Position numbers and translations under genes: made by a program. 25,992 nt of DNA from CAYFLR01 sp964343805 (GTDB taxonomy: Bacteria > Bdellovibrionota_B > Oligoflexia > CAYFLR01), in the NCBI GenBank assembly GCA_964343805.1, contig CAYFLR010000075.1, positions 1 through 25,992 on the forward strand, given 5' to 3'. This document shows, piece by piece, positions 1-8,306 of the stretch. Under the pieces are notes generated by a model, which saw nothing but the letters and a program-made list of their open reading frames with translations, did not search any database and was not told the origin of the DNA. The first letter of the stretch is position 1. Each line of letters starts with the position of its first letter.

Positions 1-74
1 TAAGACTGCTGATTATTGTTGGTTCTAGTATGGCCTGAAACTTTACACCATTTTTCCCCGCACAAAGTCGGCTA

Positions 75-635
75 TTAATCATCATTGAGGTGGTTTTTTG
101 CCTTCCAAATACCTAACGGGCTTACTCCTGAAGTGATCCAGGCGATTTCACCTCCAGCTTTAATATGGGCAATAGTAGGAGTTGCTGCTACGGCAAAGCG
201 TTTTGAATTCTTACCGTGAGGGTCCACTAGTACATTGAATGAATAAGGTGTTTCTTTAATATAGTTTTGTACCGTAGTTAATGCCTCTCCAATACTCACC
301 GCGTAAATTTGTGAAGGGTCTAGCTCTTTGTTCTCGCAAGCTTTTTGGAATCTTTTTAGTTCAATTTTGCAGGGGGCACACCAAGTCGCCCAAAAGATGA
401 TGATGCTAGGGCGTTTGAGATCTGGAAAAGTAGAGGTATGTCCCTGTGGGTTGGTTGCAAACAAAGGGTCTATTTTTTTACCTTCCAAAGTGCTGTGCTT
501 TTTCCAATGGGGGAGTTGATTGAGGATATAAAAACTTATGATTCCAACTATAAGTCCATAGTAGAGAATATCTCTCCAATGCTTCTTTATTACTGACGGG
601 GAAGGTTCTGGTTGGGGTGATTCTGATTGGTTCAT
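75..635 (-). CDS. Membrane-anchored TlpA-like thioredoxin
   Basis: This 186-residue protein has a short proline-rich cytoplasmic N-terminus, one membrane segment at about residues 23-40 and a periplasmic thioredoxin fold. The active site is FWATWCAPCK with Cys86 and Cys89, and the ATPT near residue 152 supplies the cis-proline loop. Proteins of the TlpA/ResA/DsbE class act as thiol-disulfide reductants outside the inner membrane, often for cytochrome c maturation or repair of secreted proteins. It is the last gene of a minus-strand cluster with gaps of 9 and 12 nt to the receiver and the secreted protein upstream, which suggests co-transcription. No cytochrome gene is nearby, so the substrate is unknown. 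The fold is secure; the precise role is inferred. Confidence 0.9.
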   Translation of the reverse strand: MNQSESPQPEPSPSVIKKHWRDILYYGLIVGIISFYILNQLPHWKKHSTLEGKKIDPLFATNPQGHTSTFPDLKRPSIIIFWATWCAPCKIELKRFQKACENKELDPSQIYAVSIGEALTTVQNYIKETPYSFNVLVDPHGKNSKRFAVAATPTIAHIKAGGEIAWITSGVSPLGIWKAKNHLNDD

Positions 636-644
636 TGTTTTTCT

Positions 645-1019
645 TTATTTGGGATGTTTTAGAGCCATTTTCACAGTTTCAGCCAGCTTATTCATACTGA
701 TAGGCTTTACACACCATCCTGTTATTCCGAGGCTTTCTCCTTGCTTAACTAACTGTTTGGAGTTCATGGCGGTAAGCATTAGAATTGGAGTATTTTGGTA
801 GTTTTCCATCTGTTTGATTTTTTCAATCAGAGTGAAGCCATTCACTTTGGGCATGTTTAAATCCACCATGAGTAGATCAAATTGTTGTTTGTTGAGCATT
901 TTAAGGGCTTCTTCTGCGTCAGCAGCCGCTTCTACTCGATATCCATGCTTGCGTAAGGACATGGGGATTAATTGTCTTACTGATGGAACATCATCAACCA
1001 ATAAAATTAAAGCACTCAT
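645..1019 (-). CDS. Stand-alone CheY-like response regulator receiver
   Basis: The 124 residues form a single receiver domain with no output domain. The canonical residues are all visible: acidic pair Asp9/Asp10, phospho-acceptor Asp53 in MVDLNMP, Thr83 in MLTAM and Lys105 in CVKP. It should be phosphorylated by a histidine kinase and act by protein-protein contact, as CheY or phosphorelay intermediates do. No kinase or chemotaxis gene is in the window, so the partner is unknown. It lies between the TlpA-like gene and the secreted hypothetical protein, all on the same strand and closely spaced. Confidence 0.93.
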   Translation of the reverse strand: MSALILLVDDVPSVRQLIPMSLRKHGYRVEAAADAEEALKMLNKQQFDLLMVDLNMPKVNGFTLIEKIKQMENYQNTPILMLTAMNSKQLVKQGESLGITGWCVKPISMNKLAETVKMALKHPK

Positions 1020-1031
1020 AAAAATCCTCTG

Positions 1032-1811
1032 TTATAGTTGGCTCGCTTTTTCATTGAGTTTGAGAATATATTTTTTCCCTTTGGATTGTCCGTAGACTTT
1101 CAGGGTCAATTTTCTGGCTGTATCCACTACAAACTTTTCCGGTAAGTGCTCCTTAAATGTTTTTGATGCTGGAGTTAATAGTTCTACCCCAAATGTCTGT
1201 TGGATTTTGGCAGTCTCTTCAGAGAGGAGGGAAATGTTGATTTTAACAATCTTATCCTGATCTACTAAATAAATAGAGTGTGAAGGATTGGAAGCTGTTA
1301 GTTGGATACCTGCAAACAGAGTGACTAGGGAGGAGAGGGAATAAATTGGGGTTGTATTCAAGGGGGTGTCGGGAAGTAGCAGATTTAAATCGATTTTAAT
1401 CACCCCAGCTTCATCTGCGCTTAATTCACTCATATCAATGCCATTGGAGTTATAGGTTTTATACAAAATGTAATCTCTGTTTTGAAAGTCATACTTTTTA
1501 CAACTGAGAGATCGATTCAAGCCTTGTCTTTTTTTATTTGAAATACAGTGGCTATAAAGTAGAGGGGCTTCCGTGTCACTCCGATTTATGCTCTTACTCT
1601 CGTTTTGATGGACGGTCATTCCAAAGACTTTTACTTTTGTATGGTTGGTCACTACTTGAGCTGGCTGTCCTTTAAAATCTTGTAGGTTAACCTGGTAAGT
1701 GGATTTGGTTCGAGCCATACCGCTTTTTGCTTTGTAAACAAGTTTTTGAGCTGCCCAAATGGAACTAGATCCAATCATAGATAAGACAAAGAGTATAGAG
1801 AAGTACTTCAT
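1032..1811 (-). CDS. Secreted protein of unknown function
   Basis: This 259-residue protein starts with a Sec signal peptide (MKYFSILFVLSMIGSSSIWA, cleavage after IWA), so it is periplasmic or outer-membrane associated. The mature part is beta-rich, with alternating hydrophobic residues and two cysteines around residues 89 and 103 that could form a disulfide. I recognise no catalytic motif. The layout loosely recalls periplasmic beta proteins of the DUF3108 kind, but this is a weak impression. It is first in the minus-strand cluster with the receiver and the TlpA-like reductase; the latter could serve its cysteines. GGGAG sits 5 nt upstream of the ATG. Confidence 0.75.
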   Translation of the reverse strand: MKYFSILFVLSMIGSSSIWAAQKLVYKAKSGMARTKSTYQVNLQDFKGQPAQVVTNHTKVKVFGMTVHQNESKSINRSDTEAPLLYSHCISNKKRQGLNRSLSCKKYDFQNRDYILYKTYNSNGIDMSELSADEAGVIKIDLNLLLPDTPLNTTPIYSLSSLVTLFAGIQLTASNPSHSIYLVDQDKIVKINISLLSEETAKIQQTFGVELLTPASKTFKEHLPEKFVVDTARKLTLKVYGQSKGKKYILKLNEKASQL

Positions 1812-1991
1812 ATTGGCTCCCGGCGCAAGTTTTACATTACTGTTGGGAACAATGTATCATTTTTTTCTCTGAGATGAAATAGGATTCATTTTAAACTCTT
1901 ATCCGTTTTATAGTCGGAATTTCGAGAAATAATTGATTGCATGAAAACACAAATTGGAATAACTAACTAAGGCCAACATTATGAACCTGCT

Positions 1992-2498
1992 TTGAGATTC
2001 CTACTTAAGGAGATGCTTATTAGTTACTGTCAGAAAAAAGAATGGAAAACACCAAGGGACAGCTATGTAGAGATGCGCCAGCTTGTGATGCCTAATCATA
2101 CTAACCCTCAGAACACTATTTTTGGGGGAACCATTATGTCCTGGATTGACTTAGCTGCAGGAATGGCAGCCACTAGGCATAGTGAACGTACGGTTGTGAC
2201 AGCCCACATAGATCAAATTAGTTTTAAAGCCCCCTGCAAAGTGGGAGATCATGTGCTAATAAAAGCAGTTGTGGAATATGTTGGTAAGTCTTCGCTCGAG
2301 GTGATGGTTGAAGTGGTGAGAGAGAACCCTCTAATATGTGAATCGGTAATTACTTCTACTGCAAGGCTGACAATGGTTGCGGTGGATGAACAAGGAAAAC
2401 CAACTCCAGTAGTTCCCTTGAAACCCAGTACACCTGAGGAAGAGAAAGCCTATAAGGAAGCTGAAAAGCTGGTTCAATTAAGGAAAAAAGGGGCTTAA
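1992..2498 (+). CDS. YciA-like acyl-CoA thioesterase (hotdog fold)
   Basis: The stretch NHTNPQNTIFGGTIMSWIDLA is typical of the acyl-CoA hydrolase (YciA/BACH) hotdog family, where the Asp of WIDLA is catalytic. Homologous segments follow in order: HIDQISFKAPCKVGD, then VMVEVV. The enzyme hydrolyses acyl-CoA thioesters in the cytoplasm. Its start is uncertain. The longest frame begins at TTG 1992, giving 168 residues. AAGGAG at 2007-2012 abuts an in-frame ATG at 2013, too close to serve it, and ATG 2073 is also possible. It leads the operon with nadE (4 nt gap) and thyX. The tail is charged and helical. Confidence 0.88.
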   Translation: MRFLLKEMLISYCQKKEWKTPRDSYVEMRQLVMPNHTNPQNTIFGGTIMSWIDLAAGMAATRHSERTVVTAHIDQISFKAPCKVGDHVLIKAVVEYVGKSSLEVMVEVVRENPLICESVITSTARLTMVAVDEQGKPTPVVPLKPSTPEEEKAYKEAEKLVQLRKKGA

Positions 2499-2502
2499 GA
2501 GC

Positions 2503-4281
2503 GTGCAGATTGTATTACATCAAACCCATCATAAGGTAGCTGACTTTAAAACCATCAAGAGCTACCTGCTGGATTTAATAAACAAGAAAGCAACAGGTCT
2601 CCATCTATTTCCAGAGTTATTTCTTACTGGATACCCTCTGCAAGACCTCTGTCTTCAGCATGCTTTTATCTCTCGTTATGAAGAACTGTTAGCCGATCTT
2701 AATAGGCAAAGCCTTACTTTTAAGAATGACAAAAACTCCCCTACTTTCTTAATGGGGGGCTTGCAATACCAGATGAGTGAACAAGGGTTACCCCTGAAGA
2801 TCTATAACGTGATCTATCAACTGACTCTAGGGAAACCTTTAAACTGTCTATATCAAAAGAGATTACTACCTAATTACGATATATTTGATGAAAAGAAATA
2901 CTTTACATCGGGGGATGAGCCGGTCATTTGGAACTGGAATGAATACAATATTGCCCTTTTAATTTGTGAAGATATGTGGCCCTCTACAGAGGGAGGGTGT
3001 GACCCCATAGAAGATTTGAAACAGTTATCCATACAGCAAAATCTAAACATTGATCTCGTGGTTAATCTGAGTGCAAGTCCCTATCACTTAGGAAAGCCTG
3101 GTAAAAGATTGGAGCAGGCTTCATCTATTTCCAATCAGCTGGGAGCCCCTTTTGTTTATGTGAACCGGGTGGGAGGTGAAGATGAGATCCTTTTTGATGG
3201 AGGAAGTTTTGTATATGGGAAAGATCAGGTATTAGTAGAAGGTTCTCAATTTCACGCTGATACAATCTGTTGGTCTCTTCCAGATGTTAATTCAAGCAAT
3301 TATGAAGATGGTGCAAGGCTTATTCAAAAAGGGCACAGTTGGGAAGATCTTTTTAATCCACGTATGGTCATTAAGGGTAATAGAATAGAAGGGATGAAAC
3401 CGGTTACAGATGAAGAATGTCATCAGATTATTAAGGCTCTAAATTTTGGATTAAATGAATACGTAGAACGCACCGGGTTTTCAAACTTATTAGTTGCGGT
3501 TTCTGGTGGAATTGACTCTGCCTTGGTGTTGGCTCTTTTAGCCCTGGGAAAAACGGATAAACAAAATATAAATGCTCTCTATTTACCCAGTAAATATAGT
3601 TCTGATTTAAGTGGACGTTTGGTGAGTGAGCTCTGTGAAAACTTGGAAATTCCCTTAAAAACCATTCCAATTGATCTTCATCATGGCCAAGTCGCTGAAT
3701 CTTTTATGAGGGGAATTGGCAGGCCTTTAGAGGGGTTAGCAGATGAAAATACTCAGAGTCGGCTTCGGGGAATGCTGCTTTATGCTTATGCCAACAGCAT
3801 AAATGCTTTAGTAGTAAACACATCTAATAAATCTGAGCTGGCCGTGGGTTATTCTACTTTATATGGTGATAGTGTAGGAGCCATCAGTTTACTGGGGGAT
3901 CTCTATAAAAGTGAAGTCTATCGTTTAGCAGATTATATTAATAATAATTTTGAAAATATTATTCCCGGGGAGATCATTACTCGTCCCCCAACTGCAGAAC
4001 TGCGAGAAGGACAGTTGGATACCGACTCTCTACCTCCTTACGATACTTTAGATGCTATTTTGGAAGGAATTCTAAGTTACCGTTTTTCATTTAATAAATT
4101 TTTAGAGATGGGGTTTGCTCCTGAAGATGTGAGAAGGGTCTTCGGACTCTATCATCGGTCTGAGTATAAGCGCTTTCAATTTTGCCCCATCATAAAATTG
4201 AAAGCTAAAAGCTTTGGCTTTGGATATCGAATCCCACTTTGTAAAAACCAGTTTGAATTAGAGGATATTTATAATGATTGA
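2503..4281 (+). CDS. nadE: Glutamine-dependent NAD+ synthetase
   Basis: This 592-residue two-domain enzyme converts nicotinate adenine dinucleotide to NAD+ with ATP and glutamine. The N-terminal nitrilase-type glutaminase has the Glu-Lys-Cys triad: Glu38 (FPELFLTGYP), Lys119 (YQKRLLPNYDIFDE) and Cys155 (LLICEDMWP). The C-terminal synthetase has the PP-loop SGGIDS at residues 334-339 and later NTSNKSELAVGYSTLYGD. Both halves are complete. It starts at GTG 2503, 4 nt after the thioesterase stop, and its last 8 nt overlap the start of thyX, so translational coupling is likely. Confidence 0.96.
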   Translation: MQIVLHQTHHKVADFKTIKSYLLDLINKKATGLHLFPELFLTGYPLQDLCLQHAFISRYEELLADLNRQSLTFKNDKNSPTFLMGGLQYQMSEQGLPLKIYNVIYQLTLGKPLNCLYQKRLLPNYDIFDEKKYFTSGDEPVIWNWNEYNIALLICEDMWPSTEGGCDPIEDLKQLSIQQNLNIDLVVNLSASPYHLGKPGKRLEQASSISNQLGAPFVYVNRVGGEDEILFDGGSFVYGKDQVLVEGSQFHADTICWSLPDVNSSNYEDGARLIQKGHSWEDLFNPRMVIKGNRIEGMKPVTDEECHQIIKALNFGLNEYVERTGFSNLLVAVSGGIDSALVLALLALGKTDKQNINALYLPSKYSSDLSGRLVSELCENLEIPLKTIPIDLHHGQVAESFMRGIGRPLEGLADENTQSRLRGMLLYAYANSINALVVNTSNKSELAVGYSTLYGDSVGAISLLGDLYKSEVYRLADYINNNFENIIPGEIITRPPTAELREGQLDTDSLPPYDTLDAILEGILSYRFSFNKFLEMGFAPEDVRRVFGLYHRSEYKRFQFCPIIKLKAKSFGFGYRIPLCKNQFELEDIYND

Positions 4282-5164
4282 TTTAATAGCTCAACATTTT
4301 GATGGAAATCAACGCCCCCAAATAAACTGTCTCGATCATGGCTTTGTTGCTCTGGTGGATGTCATGCCACGGGTCAGTTATGACGACAAAGTGCAAACTG
4401 CCGACCATGCGATTGTGCAAGCTGCTCGGGTCAGCTATGGAGCGGGGACTAAGAAGTTAAATGAAGATCGTGGGCTGCTGCGTTATTTGATGCGTCATCG
4501 TCATACCACTCCTCTTGAGATGGTTGAGTTTAAATTTCATTGTAAGATGCCTATATTTATTGCCAGACAGTGGATTCGCCATCGAACGGCTAATGTGAAC
4601 GAAATAAGCGGTCGTTACTCGGTCATGAAAAGTGAATTCTATGTACCTGAAGAAGCCAATGTTCGGATGCAGTCCGCTAAAAATAAACAATGTTCAGAGG
4701 GGCAGCTCTCTTCTTCTGCAGCACAAAAAGTTGGAACAGGTATTCAAGACTTTTGTGATCATGCCTATGAAACCTATGAAGGATTTATGGATCAGGGGGT
4801 CGGGCGCGAGCAGGCTCGTATGGTTCTCCCACTTGGGTTATATACTGAGTGGTATTGGAAAATTGACCTTCATAACCTGCTGCACTTTCTTGCTTTGAGG
4901 TGTGATGCTCACGCTCAACAAGAGATTCAAGTCTATGGCGAAGCCATGCTCAAACTCATTGAGCCCATTGTTCCTTTGACCATAGAAGCTTGGAATGACT
5001 ATCATCCTATGCGAGGAGCTGTTCTGCTTACCAAGCTTGAGGTGGAAGCACTTAACAAACAACTGGCGGATCAAAATATCTCTGTTCCTGTCCTTGATTC
5101 CGACAATAAAAGAGAGGGAGTTGAGTGGAAGGAAAAGGCGGAAGCCTTGGGATTAAAGCTTTAA
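4274..5164 (+). CDS. thyX: Flavin-dependent thymidylate synthase ThyX
   Basis: ThyX makes dTMP from dUMP using FAD, NADPH and methylenetetrahydrofolate. The signature RHR-X7-S is present as RHR 102-104 to Ser112 (RHRTANVNEISGRYS), and the preceding MRHRHTTPLEMVEF is also typical. The protein is 296 residues, within the family range. The ATG lies inside the end of nadE (ATGATTGA overlap). Presence of ThyX implies the organism may lack ThyA, but that cannot be seen here. Confidence 0.96.
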   Translation: MIDLIAQHFDGNQRPQINCLDHGFVALVDVMPRVSYDDKVQTADHAIVQAARVSYGAGTKKLNEDRGLLRYLMRHRHTTPLEMVEFKFHCKMPIFIARQWIRHRTANVNEISGRYSVMKSEFYVPEEANVRMQSAKNKQCSEGQLSSSAAQKVGTGIQDFCDHAYETYEGFMDQGVGREQARMVLPLGLYTEWYWKIDLHNLLHFLALRCDAHAQQEIQVYGEAMLKLIEPIVPLTIEAWNDYHPMRGAVLLTKLEVEALNKQLADQNISVPVLDSDNKREGVEWKEKAEALGLKL

Positions 5165-5193
5165 AACCGTCTTTTTTTCTATTTACATCTCTT

Positions 5194-5226
5194 TTCAGAA
5201 GTTTCCCTTACTGAATAGTTTTTTTT
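5194..5226 (+). terminator. Weak intrinsic terminator after thyX
   Basis: A 5-bp stem TTCAG/CTGAA (5194-5198 and 5211-5215) with a 12-nt loop is followed by TAG and a run of eight T (5219-5226), about 30 nt after the thyX stop. The stem is short, so strength is doubtful, but the position suits the end of the thioesterase-nadE-thyX operon. Confidence 0.4.
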
Positions 5227-5283
5227 CATCAAAGAAAGTATAGGTTGCATTCAGTCTCATTTCGTTATAAAAATCGGGGGTTA

Positions 5284-5445
5284 ATCCCGGATCCTCAGAA
5301 TTTTTGGGAAAATCGGTGGCAGTCATTGCAATCCAAGTGCTCTGTTAAAATCCTCGAATCACTCCAGTGAATCTGCGATTTTAACAGAGCACTTGAATCA
5401 CAAGCACCACCCCCGCTTAGACCCAAAAATTCTGAGGATCCGGGA
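5284..5445. mobile_element. MITE-like palindromic element, copy A
   Basis: Perfect 25-nt inverted repeats (5284-5308 and 5422-5446) bound a second perfect 19-bp palindrome (5334-5352 and 5377-5395), whose loop holds TCACT-CC-AGTGA. The tips read CCCGGATCCTCAGA/TCTGAGGATCCGGG and are shared with copy B at 12174-12349, as are the interior blocks TGGCA-TCATTGCA and GAATCACAAGCA. TA lies at both borders (5282-5283 and 5446-5447), with one extra A on the left. There is no transposase gene, so it would be a non-autonomous element moved in trans. It lies between thyX and the peptide-transport operon and may sit in that operon's leader. Confidence 0.8.
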
Positions 5446-5545
5446 TAATGATCAGGCCAACCAATCGCATTTTTCCCCCTATTCAGGGGTGATAGTGTTT
5501 GGGTTTGAATTGGATGGGATCACATCACTAGAGAGGAGATTATTT

Positions 5546-7285
5546 ATGAGAAAATTGGTTTTATTAACAGTGCTTTTTATGTTACCTGCGGTGGGTTTTG
5601 CTAAGGCTAAAGTCTTTCGCTATTCCACTAATGCGGCCCCCACTACTCTAGACCCAGTTCAAAGTGCCACCAAGTACTCTAACATTATGGTGACAGCTAT
5701 TTTTGATAGCCTCTATGAATACAAATATTTAAAACGACCTTATGAGTTGAAACCGAGTTTGGCAGAAAGCCTACCCACTGTAAGTAAGGATGGCTTAACC
5801 TATACCTTTAAAATCAAAAAAGGCATTTACTTTACTGATGATCCTGCTTTTAAAGATGGCAAAGGAAGAGAAATAGTAGCAGAAGATGTGGTTTATAGTT
5901 TAAAACGTCATTTTGACCCTAAAACTCGTCCTCAAGGGACTTGGTTATGGCAGAGTCGAATTGTTGGCTTGGATGATTGGAAGAAACAAGGCTCTGATTA
6001 TAGTAAAGTAGTGGAGGGTCTAAAAACCACTGATAAATACACCATAGTAGTTAAACTAACCCAGCCTTACCCACAGTTTATCTACACGATGGCCATGGGT
6101 TTTTCTTCCGTTGTGGCACATGAAGTAGTTAAAAAGTATGGAAAAGAGATCACGATTCATCCCGTTGGATCTGGACCTTGGATGCTGAAAAGCTTCAATA
6201 CCAAAAAAGCGGTATTGGTACGAAATCCAAAATATCGTGGTGATGTGATGGATCTGGAAGGTTATGATCCAAAAGTCCATGGCTTTACAGGTGTAGAAAA
6301 ACTAAAAGGGCGTAAGCTTCCTATCGTTGATGTGGTGGAAGTAAACTTTATGAAGCAGGTGGCTGCTCGTTGGAGTTCCTTCACTAAGGGAAGTGAGATT
6401 CATAACGCCTCTTTACCAACTGAACAGCTGGAAAGAGTGGTTGAAAAGTTAAAGCCTCTCTCTTTTCGTAAAGACTACCAAAAGTATCGCGGTGTTTTAG
6501 ATCCTGAATTTGGTTATGTTTATACTAATTTCAACATGGAAGATGAAGAGATTGGATACAGTGAAGATCCTAAGCAGAATGAAGCAAATAAAGCTCTACG
6601 CTGTGCCATCCGAAAGGCATTTAACTGGCGTCAAAGAGTGAAGCGTTTTTACAACGGAATCGGCGAACCCTTCCCTGGAATTATTCCTCCTGGTATTGAT
6701 GGTTATGATCCTAATCTTTCTAAAGACTCTGTTGAGCAAGATGTTGCAGGTGCTAAAAAATTACTCGCAGCACATGGATGGAATAAAAAGAATTTACCAA
6801 AGCTGGTATCTCATGGTGTGGCCAGTGTGAGAACTCGTCAGTTTTTTGAGCAATTCCGTGGATGGCTCACTAAAATTGGTTATCCTCGTAAGAAGATCAA
6901 AATGAAAAGTTATGCTACTTTTGGTGACTACAACAAAGTAGTAAAAAACCGAAAAGCCATGCTCATTGGAATGGGATGGGGGCTTGACTATCCTGATAGT
7001 GAAAATGTACTTCAGCTCTATTATGGACCTAACGGTAGCCCAGGTTCTAACTCTGCTAACTATAATAACCCTGAGTACGACAAAATCTTTAAACAAGCTT
7101 CCACTATGCAGCCTTCTCCTGAGAGAACTAAGCTGTATCAAAAACTCAATCGTATTTTAATTGATGACTGTGTCACCATTGCTGGTTTCTCCAGAACTTC
7201 TGTTCTTATGTGGCACCCCAATGTCATTATGTTCCCAGTTGAAAGTGTGATGGGAAACTACTTTAAGTACGTAGACGTTCTTTAG
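5546..7285 (+). CDS. Peptide ABC transporter substrate-binding protein (SBP family 5)
   Basis: This 579-residue periplasmic protein belongs to the DppA/OppA family that captures di- or oligopeptides for ABC import. A clear Sec signal peptide (MRKLVLLTVLFMLPAVGFA) is followed by the family's N-terminal block TTLDPVQSATKYSNIMVTAIFDSLYEY and by LAESLPTVSKDGLTYTFKIKKGIYFTDD. I chose ATG 5546 because GAGAGGAG lies 7 nt upstream and the signal peptide begins there. The frame is open back to 5393, but that part is translated from the palindromic element. Permease and ATPase genes follow, so this is the first gene of a complete importer. The ligand is not predictable. Confidence 0.93.
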   Translation: MRKLVLLTVLFMLPAVGFAKAKVFRYSTNAAPTTLDPVQSATKYSNIMVTAIFDSLYEYKYLKRPYELKPSLAESLPTVSKDGLTYTFKIKKGIYFTDDPAFKDGKGREIVAEDVVYSLKRHFDPKTRPQGTWLWQSRIVGLDDWKKQGSDYSKVVEGLKTTDKYTIVVKLTQPYPQFIYTMAMGFSSVVAHEVVKKYGKEITIHPVGSGPWMLKSFNTKKAVLVRNPKYRGDVMDLEGYDPKVHGFTGVEKLKGRKLPIVDVVEVNFMKQVAARWSSFTKGSEIHNASLPTEQLERVVEKLKPLSFRKDYQKYRGVLDPEFGYVYTNFNMEDEEIGYSEDPKQNEANKALRCAIRKAFNWRQRVKRFYNGIGEPFPGIIPPGIDGYDPNLSKDSVEQDVAGAKKLLAAHGWNKKNLPKLVSHGVASVRTRQFFEQFRGWLTKIGYPRKKIKMKSYATFGDYNKVVKNRKAMLIGMGWGLDYPDSENVLQLYYGPNGSPGSNSANYNNPEYDKIFKQASTMQPSPERTKLYQKLNRILIDDCVTIAGFSRTSVLMWHPNVIMFPVESVMGNYFKYVDVL

Positions 7286-7294
7286 CATTTGTAA

Positions 7295-7321
7295 GTGGGC
7301 TTCCTTTTAGAGGGAGTCCGC
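7295..7321 (+). other. Intercistronic stem-loop between binding protein and permease genes
   Basis: A 10-bp stem (7295-7304 with 7312-7321, including three G-U pairs) with a 7-nt loop lies 10 nt after the binding-protein stop. No T-run follows. Such structures after binding-protein genes usually stabilise the upstream mRNA or partly attenuate read-through, so that more binding protein than permease is made. That role is inference. Confidence 0.5.
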
Positions 7322-7352
7322 CTCGCTGACTTTAAAAAAGAAAAAATAGCCT

Positions 7353-8306
7353 ATGGATTTATTAATTTTCTCGATTCGCAAGATCCTGTATGGAATTCCC
7401 CTGGTTCTTGGTGCGACTCTAATCACCTTTACTTTGATGGTTCATTTCGGACCCGATAAAACTTACGATCTCCTAGGGAAAAATCCTACTCAGGCGGAGA
7501 TTGATGAAGTGCGTCATGAGCTAGGTTATGATCAGCCTTTCTTTAAGCGTTACTATGGTTATCTAGAAGAGCTGTTTACCTTGGACTTTGGTCACTCTGA
7601 TTCCACCGGAGAAAAGGTTTCCTCTATTTTTAAAAAGACTATTCCCATTTCTTTGATGGTAGAGATTCCGGGTTTTGTTATTTATAACATTCTTGGGGTG
7701 ATTCTGGCCTTACTCGCTGCCTTCTACCGAGGAGGGTGGATTGACAAAACGGTGATGGTCTTTGCGGTGGTGGGAATGTCGGTGAGCTTTTTAGTGGTGA
7801 TCATTGGCTTTCAAATTATTTTTTGTTCTTCCTACGGACTTGATCTCTTTCCGGTGCAGGGTTGGGATATTAACTCCTTTTGGGATTATCTTAAATATGT
7901 CACTGTTCCTTCTATGGCCAGTGTGTTTGTGGCCCTTGGTTATAATACCCGTTTCTATCGGGCCGTAATTGTGGAAGAGATGGGACGAGATCATGTTCGC
8001 ACAGCTAGAGCTTTCGGTTGTCATCCGGTGAAGCTTCTTTTTAAACATGTGCTCAAAAATAGCATGATTCCTATAGTGACCCGGATTATCATCACCATTC
8101 CCTACATTATTATTGGTGGAAGTTTGCTGATCGAAAGCTATTTTAATATTCCCGGGGTGGGTTATGTAATTTACGAAGCCATTACCACCGGTGATCTTCC
8201 TATTATTAAAGCCGCGGTGGGTGTGACCGCTATACTTTATGTATTAGCACTGACTCTCACAGACATTATGTATCAAGTTGTTGATCCAAGGATATCATTG
8301 AAATGA
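7353..8306 (+). CDS. Peptide ABC transporter permease (DppB/OppB type)
   Basis: This 317-residue inner-membrane permease has a first membrane segment near residues 10-30, then the periplasmic region DLLGKNPTQAEIDEVRHELGYDQPFFKRYYGYL typical of the DppB family. Further membrane segments follow. The cytoplasmic coupling loop EEMGRDHVRTARAFGCHPVKLLFKHVLKNSMIPIVT carries the EAA motif that docks on the ATPases. It overlaps the next permease by 4 nt (ATGA), so the two are translationally coupled. It forms the heterodimeric channel with that protein. Confidence 0.94.
   Translation: MDLLIFSIRKILYGIPLVLGATLITFTLMVHFGPDKTYDLLGKNPTQAEIDEVRHELGYDQPFFKRYYGYLEELFTLDFGHSDSTGEKVSSIFKKTIPISLMVEIPGFVIYNILGVILALLAAFYRGGWIDKTVMVFAVVGMSVSFLVVIIGFQIIFCSSYGLDLFPVQGWDINSFWDYLKYVTVPSMASVFVALGYNTRFYRAVIVEEMGRDHVRTARAFGCHPVKLLFKHVLKNSMIPIVTRIIITIPYIIIGGSLLIESYFNIPGVGYVIYEAITTGDLPIIKAAVGVTAILYVLALTLTDIMYQVVDPRISLK

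Larger units (their letters stand above)
5165..5545. other. Intergenic region with terminator and palindromic element
   Basis: No real gene is seen in these 381 nt. From left to right they hold the weak terminator, the MITE-like element copy A (5284-5445) and about 100 nt leading to the binding-protein gene. That last stretch has a small hairpin CCCCT-ATTC-AGGGG near 5478-5491 and no convincing sigma-70 promoter. The open frame that runs from inside the element into the binding-protein gene is a by-product of the repeat. Confidence 0.7.

Noticed and set aside
1981..1995. Tiny frame ATG AAC CTG CTT TGA overlapping the thioesterase TTG start
   Set aside because: Four codons without an RBS; it is not evidence for a leader peptide.
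5393..5545. N-terminal extension of the binding-protein frame starting MNHKHHP
   Set aside because: It is translated from the palindromic element; the same NHKHHP string appears in the frame at 12219 from copy B. The signal peptide and RBS place the start at 5546.
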